Shown here piece after piece: positions 11,809 through 23,019 of a DNA stretch of 64,000 nucleotides. A model generated the notes under the pieces. That model was not told the DNA's origin and searched no databases. It saw only the letters and a program-made list of their open reading frames with translations. Numbering within the stretch: the stretch's first letter is position 1; each line of letters begins with the position of its first letter. The stretch spans positions 37,849,536-37,913,535 of the forward strand of contig OZ010593.1 of the NCBI GenBank assembly GCA_963932145.1, given 5' to 3'. A program made the position numbers and the translations under genes. The DNA comes from Acanthosepion lycidas. Its lineage: Eukaryota > Mollusca > Cephalopoda > Sepiida > Sepiidae.

Positions 11809-12123
11809 ATGATTCTGAGAGTTGTTACCAACGAGGGAATTTATACTGTCTCACTTCTTTACTCAGAGGCAATCCTGATGTCTATCAGGAAGTGTTGGAG
11901 AGTTATCCCGCACGTTTTCCGACGAGATACTGAGCCATCTCATAAGGCTAAGACAACGCAAGCATGGATGCGTGACAATGCCCATGATTATGTTCTCCCA
12001 GAGATATGGTATTTTGGCTCGGAAAACCTTAATCCTGACTTTGATGATCACGCCACATTTGTTGTCTTTTTAGTCGTAATGTACAATTTTGTTGTCACAA
12101 GCAGTCCTTTTGATGCCATTTAA
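11809..12123 (+). pseudogene. mariner transposase relic (unit 2)
   Basis: Translation identical to 5592-5906; DTEPSHKAKTTQ and SENLNP are present. Non-functional. Confidence 0.8.
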
Positions 12124-13323
12124 TAAACAATTCAACAACCTGATCAATATTAGCAACCACTCTTTTTCCTCGTTTCACGTTACATATAGATCCACCGTGT
12201 AATTGTTTTGACCTGTATGCATTAATTTCCCGTTTTTCTCAGTTCCTAATCAGTTTAAAAACGATTTCGAATATCAGCCAACCGTTAATACTCAGGTATT
12301 TATTCTTTGATCATATCTTTATGGTTGAGTCTATTTTTAAAAATATCTATGTTATTCCATGAATTCTGCTTTGATATTTTCACTCATTCGATTCTTTTTA
12401 ATTTAATTCCTTTCCAGTATTACAATAGACTTTTAGTTCTGTTCATTGTCTTGAAGATTTCATGGCGTAGTTTAGTTTCTTCTGTTGCTTCACATTTTAC
12501 TTTATACAAAACGGCATCGTATATTTTTCCATTTTCTTTTCTGTATTTTACTGGACTATATTACATATGATTTGCATCTCTTCTTTCATTTCAGATGTTC
12601 GTGTATATTTTAACGTAATCATTGCAAATTTATTCTATCGAAAATTTCGAAATCTCCATAAAAGTTTTGCTTTCGAAAATGTCCATAAAAATTTGTCTCT
12701 TATCTTTGTCCTTTGGAATTTTAGTTTTCTGATACAATATTTATTTCCCTTTCGTCAGCTACGTTAGACATTTGTAGTTGCCATTATGCATGATTGCTGT
12801 TTCGTTTACACTACACTGTATCTCAACGTGTCATTTGGTCATTATTATTATTACTATTTGTCGTCTTACTCCGTTCTTTTTGCTGTGAAAGATTAGAGAT
12901 ATTTCTCTCATGGTCAAGGAAATGAATAAGAACATTCTTATAAAGCTTGATCGCTAAGAATACCTAACACTTTTCAAAATTACTGCGAATGAATAACGTT
13001 CGATTATATCTATTACGTGCACGCAGATTGCATGTGAAAATGATGGCGACGAACAAGTCTCGCCGTGACGTCAACATCCTACGAGAATGCAATCCAACGA
13101 GATACAACGTGATATGGCTCCGTTAAGACTTCTCGGACACGCGCAAAAACTCGACAAATCACGCACAGAAAGAAGTTTCTCCAAAACAGCAGTGCATCCA
13201 TGAATGCTTTCATTGCGTGCCATGGTTAATATATACTTATAAGATTGGCCTAAAATATTTTACAAGGACAGAAATATCTTGATGCTGAGCGCGTAGATAT
13301 ATACGTACATAGTAACAGACTGG

Positions 13324-13373
<50 letters not shown>
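13324..13373. repeat. (GATA)n microsatellite (unit 2)
   Basis: Homologous to 7134-7194 but two repeats shorter. Confidence 0.95.
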
Positions 13374-13375
<2 letters not shown>

Positions 13376-13730
13376 TGAATAGAATGAAAGTTACATACAA
13401 ACAGGTTAAGACTGACATGAAAAATAAGCAATGTAAGTTGCATAGATTAAAAACGTTTGAGTTCAGGAAAGTGAATTCTGTCTTCAATGATGAACATTCC
13501 ATCTGCTGTAAAGCATGCGTCTATTTAGTGTCTTTTCTAGAACGATTTTTTTGCACAAATTCAAGTGATTCCATTTAGCGGAATTTAGATTTCACGATGA
13601 GACAGGCAAAATTTCTTCCAGAAACATAACAGAGCCAAAAGGAAAATGGAAAATGGAAAGTCCTGATTTGAGAAAAAAAAAAATAATAAAACACGAAAGA
13701 AAATCTGTGAAAGAAATGCTTGAGTATATA

Positions 13731-13928
13731 CAGTGTAACCCGGATATAAGAGAAACCCTGATATAAGAGAAACACGGATATAAGAGAAACCCTGATATAA
13801 GAGAGATTTTCTCTGGTCCCAAATTAGAGCCATACTTACCTAAACAAAATAGACCAAACCCGGATATAAGAGAAACCTGGATATAAGAGACTTCTTCTCT
13901 GGTCTCTGGTTATATCCGTGTTACACTG
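13731..13928. mobile_element. pogo/Tigger-like MITE, copy 2
   Basis: The duplicate of 7549-7746, with the same TIRs and TA flanks. Confidence 0.85.
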
Positions 13929-14051
13929 TATCTAGAAAATCTTCAATGAATTAAAATTTTAATTAAATATGTATTTGTATAAGTGCTAACTAGATCTCTG
14001 ATCATCTTGGGAAAGATGGTTATGAGCCTAGCGTCGGGAATAACTAGTTGT

Positions 14052-15852
14052 TTCTCAAATTTTTTTTTTTTTTTTGATAGTTTTGGAAGGTAGGATTATC
14101 AATTTTTTGTGTTTTTGTTGCCTACGTTTTGGACTGTGTATGCTCGCTTGGAGGGATGAAATGATATCGAGTAGTGGTGAAATCGAAATGTATTTCTCCT
14201 CTTCCTCGAGATATTCTAGGCTCTGAGGTAAAAACTTATAATTAGTCCTGTTTTTATTTTTGGGCTGTGGTATGAATAGAAATTGATTAAACCATTTTTG
14301 TTTGTGGGTTTGCGGTAAACTCTAAAATCTAATTTCTTCTTTTTTCTGATTAATATAACATCAAGGAAAGGTAAGGATGGATTCTATGTTATTGATTCGC
14401 ATTATTCTGTTTAGTAGATTTTCATTGTGAGGATATATTAGAAGGACGTCATCACATCCAAAGTAAGTTGAGTTTTTAGGTAAGATATGTTTAAATGGGC
14501 CAACCTCTAAAAATTCTAAGAACAGACAAACAAGTACACGGCTTATAGGGGATCCCATTGGTAAACGGAATTTTTGTTTGTAGAATTCTTTGTTGAAAGA
14601 GGAGAAACGGTGTTTATTAATTAGTTTGCATAGGTGTATAATTTTGTGAACCAGTAAAGGTAGTTTTTCTTTGTATTTTGTGAGGTAGTTTCTTAAAATG
14701 TTGAGAGATTTTTGACGGGTATATTTATGTATAATGATCTAAGCTAGCTATAACCTTGTTTTGAATGTTTATGATTCTTATCCTCTGGATTAAGTCACCA
14801 AAGTGTGTTGGGCTGATGGAAAGGAGTTATGGGTTATGCTATTGCTTTAGCTAGTTGTTTGGAGAGGGCGCTGTTGTTGTTAGATATAATGGGTCTTGTG
14901 GCTATTTTAGGTTTATGAGTCTTTGGTTAAACCGTATAGTATGGGAGTTCTGCGGTGGTATTCTATTAGTTTGTACATTATTTTTTTTCATTTTCTAACA
15001 GTTTCTTTAGTGTTTTGTTGAATTTGTGTGTGTCTGTATTTACCGTCCATTCATTGGTGTCATCATCATTTAAGAGGGATTCTAATTTTTCAATGTAGTT
15101 GTTGCTGTCCATGATGTCTATTCTACCACCTTTTTCCGATTGGGTTATAGGTATGCTTTCTCCTGGGCAATGTTGTTTCTTCAGTATTGGCGGGGTGACA
15201 GCTATGATACCGTGTATTTAACTCTTTTCGAAATCTGTATGGTAAAATTTCTTATTTTTAAAGTGATTAGAGTGTCTTCTTTTCATATTCCAGTTACAAA
15301 TTTTAGAGCTGAGACTTAAGTCTTCCACCGCCATGATAGAAAATTTATTGATACAGAAGTTTTGAAAAAGATTCCGACATCTACTGCCGTTGCAAAGGTT
15401 GGGTCGCTTGTGTTTTAGGCAATTTATTTGTTTGTTGTTTATATATAAAATGGTTTGTTTTAAGCTTTCGGCTATGAAGTTGGATAGGGTTGTTTTTCTC
15501 TAGGTAGCGTTTTACCGATCACTGTAGCCTTATCATTTGTAGTGTTTGTGTTCTTTTGTGCGTATAATGAGGTAGCCGAGAATGTATTTGAGGAAGATAT
15601 CTGTTGTGGTCTTGAATCTTTTATAACTGCTTTTGCTAATGACTTTCTCTGCAATGTAACCTGATAATAGGAAAATTTTGTAAAGATGGATTAAATGTTG
15701 ATGTCTTTTTGTTGTAGTTTCCGTGTTCGGACAAGATGAATTGGGATCAAATATGGAATAGAATCCAGCAGAATGGCAGAATAAAGAACAAATAGGAAGT
15801 GGTTACGAATTTAACATGTTTCGCTTTTGTTTAAGCTTCATCAGAAAATAAA
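14052..15852 (-). pseudogene. Decayed Penelope-like reverse transcriptase (unit 2)
   Basis: Copy of 7870-9670. MGSPISRVLVCLFLEFLE is read at 14558-14361, followed by the CDDVLLIYP palm relic. Non-functional. Confidence 0.8.
15802..15850 (-). ncRNA. Hammerhead-ribozyme-like motif (unit 2)
   Basis: Copy of 9620-9668 with identical core, stem II and palindromic ACATGT. Confidence 0.5.
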
Positions 15853-16106
15853 TAAGAAAGAGAAATTCTGCCATTTTTTACTTTTGTTTCGTTTTCCATT
15901 GTTTAAGTAAACTTCACGTGTATTTGTCTTGTTCGGTAGCGTTTGTGTGTATAATCCCTATGTGTTTGTGTATCTAGTTAGCGTATGCGGGATTTAATTG
16001 ATAATGTGTGTCAGTGTACATCTACTGGACCTTTTTATCTTGTCTGGTAGCATCCGTATGTTGATTGGGATATGTTTTGTGTGGAAGTGAAAGAATTTAG
16101 GTAGTT

Positions 16107-16787
16107 GTGGTTGTTGGTAATATGATCTTGAAACTATATATCGCGAAAGAAATTCCTCTAGACCAACTTAGAAATAAAAAGAAACGTGACATAGAGCCAA
16201 CACTAGCATATGTCTCAACATACAACAAAAACAACCCGGAAATATTCACAGAAATTAAAAAAAATCTAGACTTACTTAGCAAGAACAATAAACTGAATAA
16301 TATACTAAAAACAACCAAATTAATTAAGAGCAAACGCCAATCTAGAAACCTAAAACACATATTAACCTCATCTAAATTTAACCAACACACAATACAGGGA
16401 GTCACAAAATGTAACAAGAAAAGATGTGGGGTTTGTGACATCATTATAGAAGGAAACTCCTACACTTTTGAAAACCCAAAAAAAACATTCACAATAAATA
16501 AAAACTTAAACTGCAACTCCAAAAATGTAGTTTATGTACTTAAATGCACAAAATGTAAGAAGTCATATATAGGCATCAGCCAACAACTGAACAACAGGAT
16601 CTCCCTACACAAAAGCAATATAAAATTGACAGACAACAGAAAACTGTTTGTATCACAACACATTTTCAAATGTAACCAGCGTAAGTTTAATATCATGCAG
16701 ATATATCAAACAGACAATTACTCGTACCTACAAATACAGGAAAAAAACTTTATTAACAAATTTAAACCCGAACTAAATAGATCATAA
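16107..16787 (+). CDS. Stand-alone PLE-type GIY-YIG endonuclease ORF (unit 2)
   Basis: The second copy of the 226-codon frame at 9925-10605, with the same translation throughout: linker, cysteine knuckle CNKKRCGVC and GIY-YIG motif YVLKCTKCKKSYIG. Here the ORF is followed by six C residues and CA-rich DNA that is absent from unit 1. This may be the original right flank of the unit. No PLE 3' terminal repeat follows, so the fragment is cut at its stop codon as well as at its 5' side. Confidence 0.85.
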   Translation: MVVGNMILKLYIAKEIPLDQLRNKKKRDIEPTLAYVSTYNKNNPEIFTEIKKNLDLLSKNNKLNNILKTTKLIKSKRQSRNLKHILTSSKFNQHTIQGVTKCNKKRCGVCDIIIEGNSYTFENPKKTFTINKNLNCNSKNVVYVLKCTKCKKSYIGISQQLNNRISLHKSNIKLTDNRKLFVSQHIFKCNQRKFNIMQIYQTDNYSYLQIQEKNFINKFKPELNRS

Positions 16788-16793
16788 CCCCCC

Positions 16794-17290
16794 ACACAAA
16801 AACACACAACATGCACACAAGGTGACCAAACATAATGATGAAATCACTCACATACATGAACGCACGCTCATATACGGGAGGCACGAGGTTATATATATGT
16901 ATGCACACATTTACATATATATATATAGATACGCATGTTGACAAAACAGGGGAACTACTCCCGAGCACGCGCCCAAACCCCATACAATTTAGGAAGTACG
17001 TGTGTGTGTAGGTGCGTGTGTGTGTGTATGTATATGTATGTGTATGTGTGAGTGTGTATACTGGTTCCATGTAGCTTGGGAAGTATGTGTGTGTATGTGT
17101 GTGTGTGTGTGTGTGTGTATGTACTGATTTCTTGTGGTGGGATGGTGTGTATGTGCGTATGTATGTGTATGCGTGTATATGTACAAATGAGTTTACTAAT
17201 TCCTCATAATAAAACAGTATATGTATGGAGGGAGAATATACGTACGCATATATACACGCATGCTGACAGAAACACACAAAAATAGAAACA
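16794..17290. repeat. CA/TG-rich low-complexity region
   Basis: Degenerate TGTATGTGTG tracts, with pure (TG)n near 17096-17118. The 171-codon antisense ORF here is composed of these repeats. Confidence 0.85.
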
Positions 17291-17364
17291 GATCCAAGAA
17301 CACACAGGGGTCAGTAAAACATTAAAAGATAAAATGCTGATAAGTAATTCATCATTTCGCTTGG

Positions 17365-17645
17365 ACCAGCCTTAATTGTTTTATGACCCTTCGCGCAGAA
17401 CTCTTCATTGCCAATTCAAGAAAGAAATTCGGATTACAAACACAGAAAATGTCTCATATCGAGAATATTTAACATTGAAAAACAAAAGAAAAAATGAATT
17501 ATTTTTAAAAATATGTGGAAATCTCCGCTTTTACCTGAAGACGGTCACGAGACCAGAAACACGTGTAGTGTAACATTATGTAAAACAAAGCATAATATGT
17601 TTTTCTAAATAAATCCACATTACAACCAAAAACGTTTACGGCACC
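17365..17645 (+). mobile_element. PLE terminal fragment carrying a hammerhead-like motif
   Basis: No protein-coding PLE part is seen. The stretch holds the hammerhead fold at 17529-17573, followed by AATAAATCC and an AT-rich end, as seen at other PLE termini. The boundaries are approximate. Confidence 0.45.
17529..17573 (+). ncRNA. Hammerhead-ribozyme-like fold with canonical core
   Basis: Plus strand in order: stem I strand TTTTAC (17529-17534), core CTGAAGA (17535-17541, fits CUGANGA), C, stem II GGTC/GACC with loop ACGA, A, GAAA (17556-17559), palindrome CACGTG as stem III, cleavage triplet GTA, and stem I partner GTGTAA (17568-17573). Stem I pairs at five of six positions, one of them G-U. 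The C/A pair next to stem II departs from the consensus G-C. This is the best plus-strand hammerhead candidate in the window. Confidence 0.6.
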
Positions 17646-17704
17646 TCTCTTCTCTTCTTTTTAATATACATACTTTTCTCTCGTTGGAACCACTACAACC
17701 TCTT

Positions 17705-17708
<4 letters not shown>

Positions 17709-17776
<68 letters not shown>
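17709..17776. repeat. (TA)n microsatellite
   Basis: TA run of about 68 bases. Confidence 0.95.
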
Positions 17777-17778
<2 letters not shown>

Positions 17779-17827
17779 AACTACGTCAGCTCTAATGACT
17801 GTCTCCCCTTTGTGTTTTTCACATATT

Positions 17828-17996
17828 TTTCTCTAATAAGATTCCTCAAATATTCAGGTTGGTAGACGAAAATAAATGAATATACTGTTTAATAAATAAA
17901 CAGAATGTGTCTACTCAGATACGACTATCCATGAAAAGTAACGTTTAATTAATAAAAATCTGTCGAATTGATAATTTTTTAAAAATCCATTCTTAA
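17828..17996 (+). mobile_element. SINE family 2, tail-only copy
   Basis: Matches 18190-18303 and 33204-33360: CTAATAAGATT, then GGTAGACGAAAATAAAT, TGTTTAATAAATAAAC, GTGTCTACTCAGATACG and AACGTTTAATTAATAAAA. No tRNA-like head is attached. Confidence 0.65.
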
Positions 17997-18090
17997 CAAA
18001 TTGCTTTGTTTACGTTAGGATATGAGACTGAGCCGATATGTTTATTTCAGGGAAATATCGGTGTTTAATGGTGCTATTCAAATTTGCTTG

Positions 18091-18303
18091 TCCATCGACG
18101 CACTCTGTAGCCAAGGGGTCAAAGCAGTTCAGTTAATGACGGTTTACTCTAGGTGAAAGCAGGTTAGAATCCTGCGGGCAAGCGAGTATTTTTTGTAATA
18201 AGATTTCTCGAATACTTAGGCCGGTAGAGGAAAATAAATTAATATAGTGTTTAATAAATAAACGGAGTGTCTACTAAAAATAACGTTTAAGTAATATATA
18301 TAG
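18091..18303 (+). mobile_element. SINE family 2, copy with tRNA-like head
   Basis: The head has a perfect T arm GCAGG-TTAGAAT-CCTGC (18158-18174) and is followed by the shared tail (GTAATAAGATTTCTCGAA, then GGCCGGTAGAGGAAAATAAA and TAATAAATAAACGGAGTG). The head is diverged. The family resembles tRNA-Ser/Leu-derived SINEs. Confidence 0.65.
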
Positions 18304-19560
18304 AGAGAGAGGATGAGGGATTAAAATGTATTTGAAGAGAAAAGAATACCCCCCAAATACCACTTGTAATTTATGCGCCATTTCTAATGAAGTTAAACCG
18401 CTTCATTAATTTCCAATTCTTTTCTGCTTTCAATGTTCTTTTTCTCAGATAATAAAATTATAGTTCTTTTATTTTCCTGTTTTTTTCCCCTCATCGGTCA
18501 TAAAACGATTAGCTTCAGTTTTTAAAGCTATGTTTGAATGTGACTTGAGCAGAACAAGTGGAATGTCAGCAAATCAGTTTTTCTTTTTTCTTTTTTTCAT
18601 TAATTGTAGTCCTCTTTACGTTGAGTATTTTTTTTTTCATTGAGGAACTTCCTCGTTAGGAAATGCTTCTTCAACTTGGAGTTTCTTTTTTCCTTCCAAT
18701 TCTACATTGTAACGGGCTAAAGTCCTGGTTACTCAAGGGACCTAATTCAGTTAGAATAAAGAAGCACTCAAAATGGTCGTCTAAAAGCCGGAAAAGGGAG
18801 AACAAAAACAAGAGAAATCGATGATTAAGGAAAGCAAGAAAATAAAAGCACTGAGAAGATAAAAGATAACAAGAAGAACAGATAAGGACACGAATGAACC
18901 AAAAGAAAGGAGAATAAGGACAAGTAAATGAAGTATTATAAGTGCAAGAAGGAAGGGGAACAAAATAAGGAAAGAGAGCAAGGCGAAAGACAAGTTAGAA
19001 GAGTTCGTATTAAGATGACAAAGATAATGCGAATAGTAATAGTACATGACGGATATCCTTTATTCCAGCCAGGAACTATAAGAATCCGATTATGGTAAAT
19101 GTAGTGGTCACTTACGACTCCGTAGTGGACATGGGTGGAAATATGATACGGTCAAAAGGTGGCCAGTCCAACCGTCCTTCACAGAGTAATTTGACTTGGT
19201 GGCTTTCTAATGATCGGCCGTTAGATCATTAGGCGAGTTGATAGACTAAGTCGAGAGTGAGAGCGAACATAGGAAAAACCAACTTCTTGTTGAGGGCCCA
19301 AAATTTAAGAGCTTTAGTCGTGTGCGCTAGAGATCTGCTGAAAGGGAAAATGCTTTTCGCGTTAAAATGTTTTCCCTACGAACGATATGGCAAAGCCAAG
19401 AGGTTGGTATTACACATTAAAATCCTGAATGAGTAAATGGACGGTTTCATGTTTATAACTTTTCCTGGTCATCTTAGAGTAATAACTTTGTTGATTAAAG
19501 AAATTTATTAGTACGTTGGTTTTTACATGTTTCTTTTGCAATCCCACACTCAATAGGCAT
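18304..19560. other. No recognised gene; purine-rich stretch 18780-19010
   Basis: The stretch 18780-19010 is strongly A/G-rich on the plus strand and gives a leucine/serine-rich antisense ORF that I regard as compositional. Confidence 0.5.
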
Positions 19561-19564
19561 ACAT

Positions 19565-19585
19565 ATCTATCTATCTATCTATCTC

Positions 19586-19619
<34 letters not shown>

Positions 19620-19699
19620 ACAGGCCATTCATATATATCTATCTCATTCTTTTCATATCTATCTTTTTCTCTTTCTCTCTCTCTAGCTCTCTCTCTCTC

Positions 19700-19730
<31 letters not shown>

Positions 19731-19762
19731 GTGTATGTGTATATATAGATATATGTGTGTGT

Positions 19763-19805
<43 letters not shown>
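19565..19805. repeat. (TCTA)n, (CT)n, (TA)n and (GATA)n cluster
   Basis: TCTA units at 19565-19620 and GATA units at 19765-19805 face each other across CT and TA runs, giving a loose inverted repeat. Confidence 0.9.
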
Positions 19806-19806
<1 letters not shown>

Positions 19807-20670
19807 TGTGTCAGCTATTAGTATGTCGTTCCTAGGCCATAAATGGATAGCAACCAAACGTTATTGGCCAAATTATAACATTCTCATTTTTCTTTCATTC
19901 ATACAGAGGACATTAACATGGTAGATTACAATTTAAAGCAGAAACTGAAAAGACACGAAGGGAGTCATGTGACTCTACTGAGACGCCACGGAGTTATCTG
20001 CAGGCATGCGCGCTAAGTTTACGTCTTCTTTGTCGCACGGATTGTGAATAATGAAGATTTTGGTATGCTATAACACTTCGACCAGCAGTGTCTCATGATC
20101 AATATCATCGTCTGCGTTGAAAGCCTGCTCATTCGGGTTAAATCATGGACCAATGCTGCAACCATACATTTTCCAGGAGAATTTCTTCACATGACTAATC
20201 AGCGGCTGGACAATACTGTTCTCGACTTTCTAGCTCTGCTTATTTGAATCCCCAACCCTATATTGAACGTAAAAGGACGGACATTGCCATGGTCAATTAG
20301 CCGGCCTAAAATTCATGTTATATAGCATCAACAAATGCAAGAAACAAAACAATTGTGTCGCATATTTAGAATAACATGCCCCATCACTACAATTGTATAA
20401 ATGTAAGAGGATTGGCCCGTGTTACGGTCCAAATGGTGATACGCATTATATCACTATGAAGTCAGAGTGCATTTGATACAACATTTCTTTTGAAATTTGC
20501 AATCTTATGTAATCTTTTTTCTGACATCCTGCGCCAATACATGTACGTCTAATTTTGAGTAAATTGAAACACATATTCATTTCATTTTCATTTCCTTATG
20601 AGCTCAGGTGTTTATTCTGGTTTTCTGATTTGAATGGTTTCGAAAAATTTTACTCATTGATATTTCGTGA
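19806..20670. other. No recognised feature
   Basis: Comparatively less AT-biased DNA with no ORF or repeat I can name. Confidence 0.5.
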
Positions 20671-20694
20671 TCTATCTTTCTATCTATCTATTTA

Positions 20695-20776
<82 letters not shown>
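20695..20776. repeat. (CT)n(TA)n microsatellite
   Basis: A CT run followed by a TA run of about 58 bases. Confidence 0.95.
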
Positions 20777-20778
<2 letters not shown>

Positions 20779-20918
20779 TTAAGAAGAACTTGGTAATTAT
20801 CGTGATGAATGCGATCATAAATGAAAATGACATTCATCATTAATTAATCATAGATAAGTATCGAAAGCTCAGGAAGGATTTAAATAAAGTTCAAATATAT
20901 ATATATATATATATATTG

Positions 20919-21565
20919 TTTCAGGATATTTTTACAACTTATTCAAGATTATCTTCGCCCTCTCTAACTTTCTAACTTTCTGTCCTAGTAACAAGGTGCC
21001 TCACAGGTTTCATGTACGATTAGATTTTCAAGTCTTTTTTCACTGCTCTTTGAACTGTCATCACTGAAACTCTTCTTTCACGTGCCAAACGTCTTATGAA
21101 TTGAGTTGGATCTTTTTTATTCATCTCTTCAGTTTGTTCATCTTATTCAGCTCTAAGTTGAAATGGTTATGCCTCTTCCTGTTGCTATCTTCTGATCCAG
21201 TTTTCCTCACAACTGTTTGCTATTTTTCAACTTATTCATCATTCTCTTGAAGGTTCTTGACTGGACTTTGAAGATGGAAGACAGTGTATGAATGCTGGTA
21301 CCATCACTAGAGGCCTGAATGATCTTTTTCCTCTTTTTGCTCAGTTGGGAAGACAGTTTGTCTCACACGAAACAGTTTTAATCTGCTCTCTTTTTAGCAG
21401 GATAACTCAAAGTGTTTTTCAGAGATTCTTATGAAAATCGCTAAACTTTACATCTGAATACCTGGAAAAAGAGACTGAATTAGTTTAGTGGTTTTTTTAA
21501 GATATTAGACATTTTGTGGGATAGATAATTATGCTGTTACACGATTTGAATGATTCTGCTGTTAC
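20919..21565 (-). pseudogene. Tc1-like transposase relic, N-terminal HTH part
   Basis: On the minus strand (about 21160-20930) the frame reads EEMNKKDPTQFIRRLARERRVSVMTVQRAVKKDLKI, then SYMKPVRHLVTRTES and KVREGEDNLE, interrupted by stops. This matches the helix-turn-helix DNA-binding region of Tc1/mariner transposases (family pattern NPxxSxRxLAxExxVSxxTVxRxxKxDLxxKSY). The catalytic domain would lie at lower coordinates, but the fragment ends at a (TA)n tract (about 20898-20918). Upstream sequence to 21565 may include the 5' end of the element (TACTGGGTGTAACAG on the minus strand). Dead remnant. Confidence 0.65.
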
Positions 21566-22515
21566 ACCCAGTATATATATATTAGAGGCGACTCTAGCAC
21601 GATGGCTCAACTTGAGTAATCTAACTTATTTCAAGCCAACAAACGGAATGTTTCTTCATACTCCATCAGTCACTCAGGCTACCAACTTTCGGCCGAACTG
21701 TTAAGAATAAAATAAGGAATATATCTTTGCCTCAAATTTAAACTTGGATTGAAATATATTTACTTTTCATAACCACGACAATGTTATATAAAATAAGTTG
21801 TTGCCGTTGTAAATTCAAAGCCGCCTTTTGAAACTATTAAAGAAGCATTTGTTCATCGCTCTTTTAATATGAATCGCGAAGTTTTGCCTAAACAATTATG
21901 AGTAATCTGTACAATTTCTAATGGTTTTAATTTACAAATTTTCGATATAGTTCCGTTACAACTTCATAACTTAAAATATTAACTTAAGTAAATTTTAAGC
22001 TTCATAAATTTTACAGTTTAAGTAACAAATTCAGATTGATATTTCTTAAGTAAAAATCACTGTATAAAATAAAATATCATCATTAGGTTTCTAAATTCAA
22101 TATTTGTTTTCTAAATGGCTTATTACTATTCGCCAATTTAAAAGATTTTTTTTAATAGATTGTGATTAAGACTAATATAGTATAAAAGTTTGTAATATTA
22201 TTTTCATAATAATTAGTAAGGAGTTGCAAAATAAATCGAATTATCAAAAGGGACTGCAAGTAAAGTTTTAAGAGTCATAGTTTAAAAGGATAGTTTTAGG
22301 CCATCATGTTTCTTTGATCTGTCACCACTAATACAAGACGATTAGCGATGGTAACATATCAAAATCAATCCTCTTACTAGATGATTTTCTTTGTAAATTT
22401 TTAATTCCTCCGAATGTGGTGTAAAAATTTAAGTCCATCCTACTTTGTTTGTCATCTGTTTTTTCTCATACGAACACAATACCGGCGTTTTATCTTTTCT
22501 GCTTCTCTGCAAGTA
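21566..22515. other. No recognised feature
   Basis: Very AT-rich DNA; no coding or repeat signal identified. Confidence 0.5.
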
Positions 22516-22618
22516 TTAGGTTGGTGCAAAAATAATGACGTAATAATGTCGTTTTGTGACGTTAAAAAAATACGTCAAAAAACGACATTATTACGTCATT
22601 ATTTTTGCACCAACCTAA
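22516..22618. mobile_element. MADE1-like palindromic mariner MITE, copy 1
   Basis: 103 bp beginning TTAGGTTGGTGCAAAAATAA and ending with its inverse, flanked by TA. These termini are those of mariner elements related to Hsmar1/MADE1. The inner arms (GACGTAATAATGTCGTTTT and its inverse) are also complementary, so almost the whole element folds into one hairpin. Confidence 0.92.
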
Positions 22619-22795
22619 TATAAATAATTTCCCCACTTACTGAATTGTGTCATTTATTCGAAAGAAACGCATTTTCACTGGAAGATTTACCATTTATAAA
22701 ATATGAATGGCTTTGGCCATATTTTATCAAGCGTGCATATTGCAACCTGCAATTGAGCAATGCGTCTAAAACTTTGCAAACTTAAACTAAAAACA

Positions 22796-23019
22796 TTTTA
22801 TTTAAATAAAATTAATATTTTATTTAAATAAAATTAATATTTTATTTAAATAAAATTAATATTTTATTTAAATAAAATTAATATTTTATTTAAATAAAAT
22901 TAATATTTTATTTAAATAAAATTAATATTTTATTGAAATAAAATTAATATTTTATTGAAATAAAATTAATATTTTATTTAAATAAAATTAATATTTTATT
23001 TAAATAAAATTAATATTTT
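22796..23019. repeat. 22-bp AT-only palindromic satellite, about 10 units
   Basis: Tandem copies of TTTTATTTAAATAAAA plus TTAATA. The 16-base part is a perfect palindrome. Two adjacent units carry the same T-to-G change (TTTATTGAAATAAAA), which points to local unit duplication. Confidence 0.95.

Larger units (their letters stand above)
10616..16793. repeat. 6.2-kb direct tandem duplication, unit 2
   Basis: Second copy of 4399-10615, ending with six C residues at 16788-16793 where similarity stops. It carries the same nested relics in the same order. Confidence 0.95.

Noticed and set aside
16762-17277. 171-codon minus-strand ORF rich in HTHTHT
   Set aside because: Produced by the TG/CA low-complexity tract.
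22796-23019. CRISPR-like array
   Set aside because: Units are directly contiguous with no unique spacers; AT-only satellite in animal DNA.
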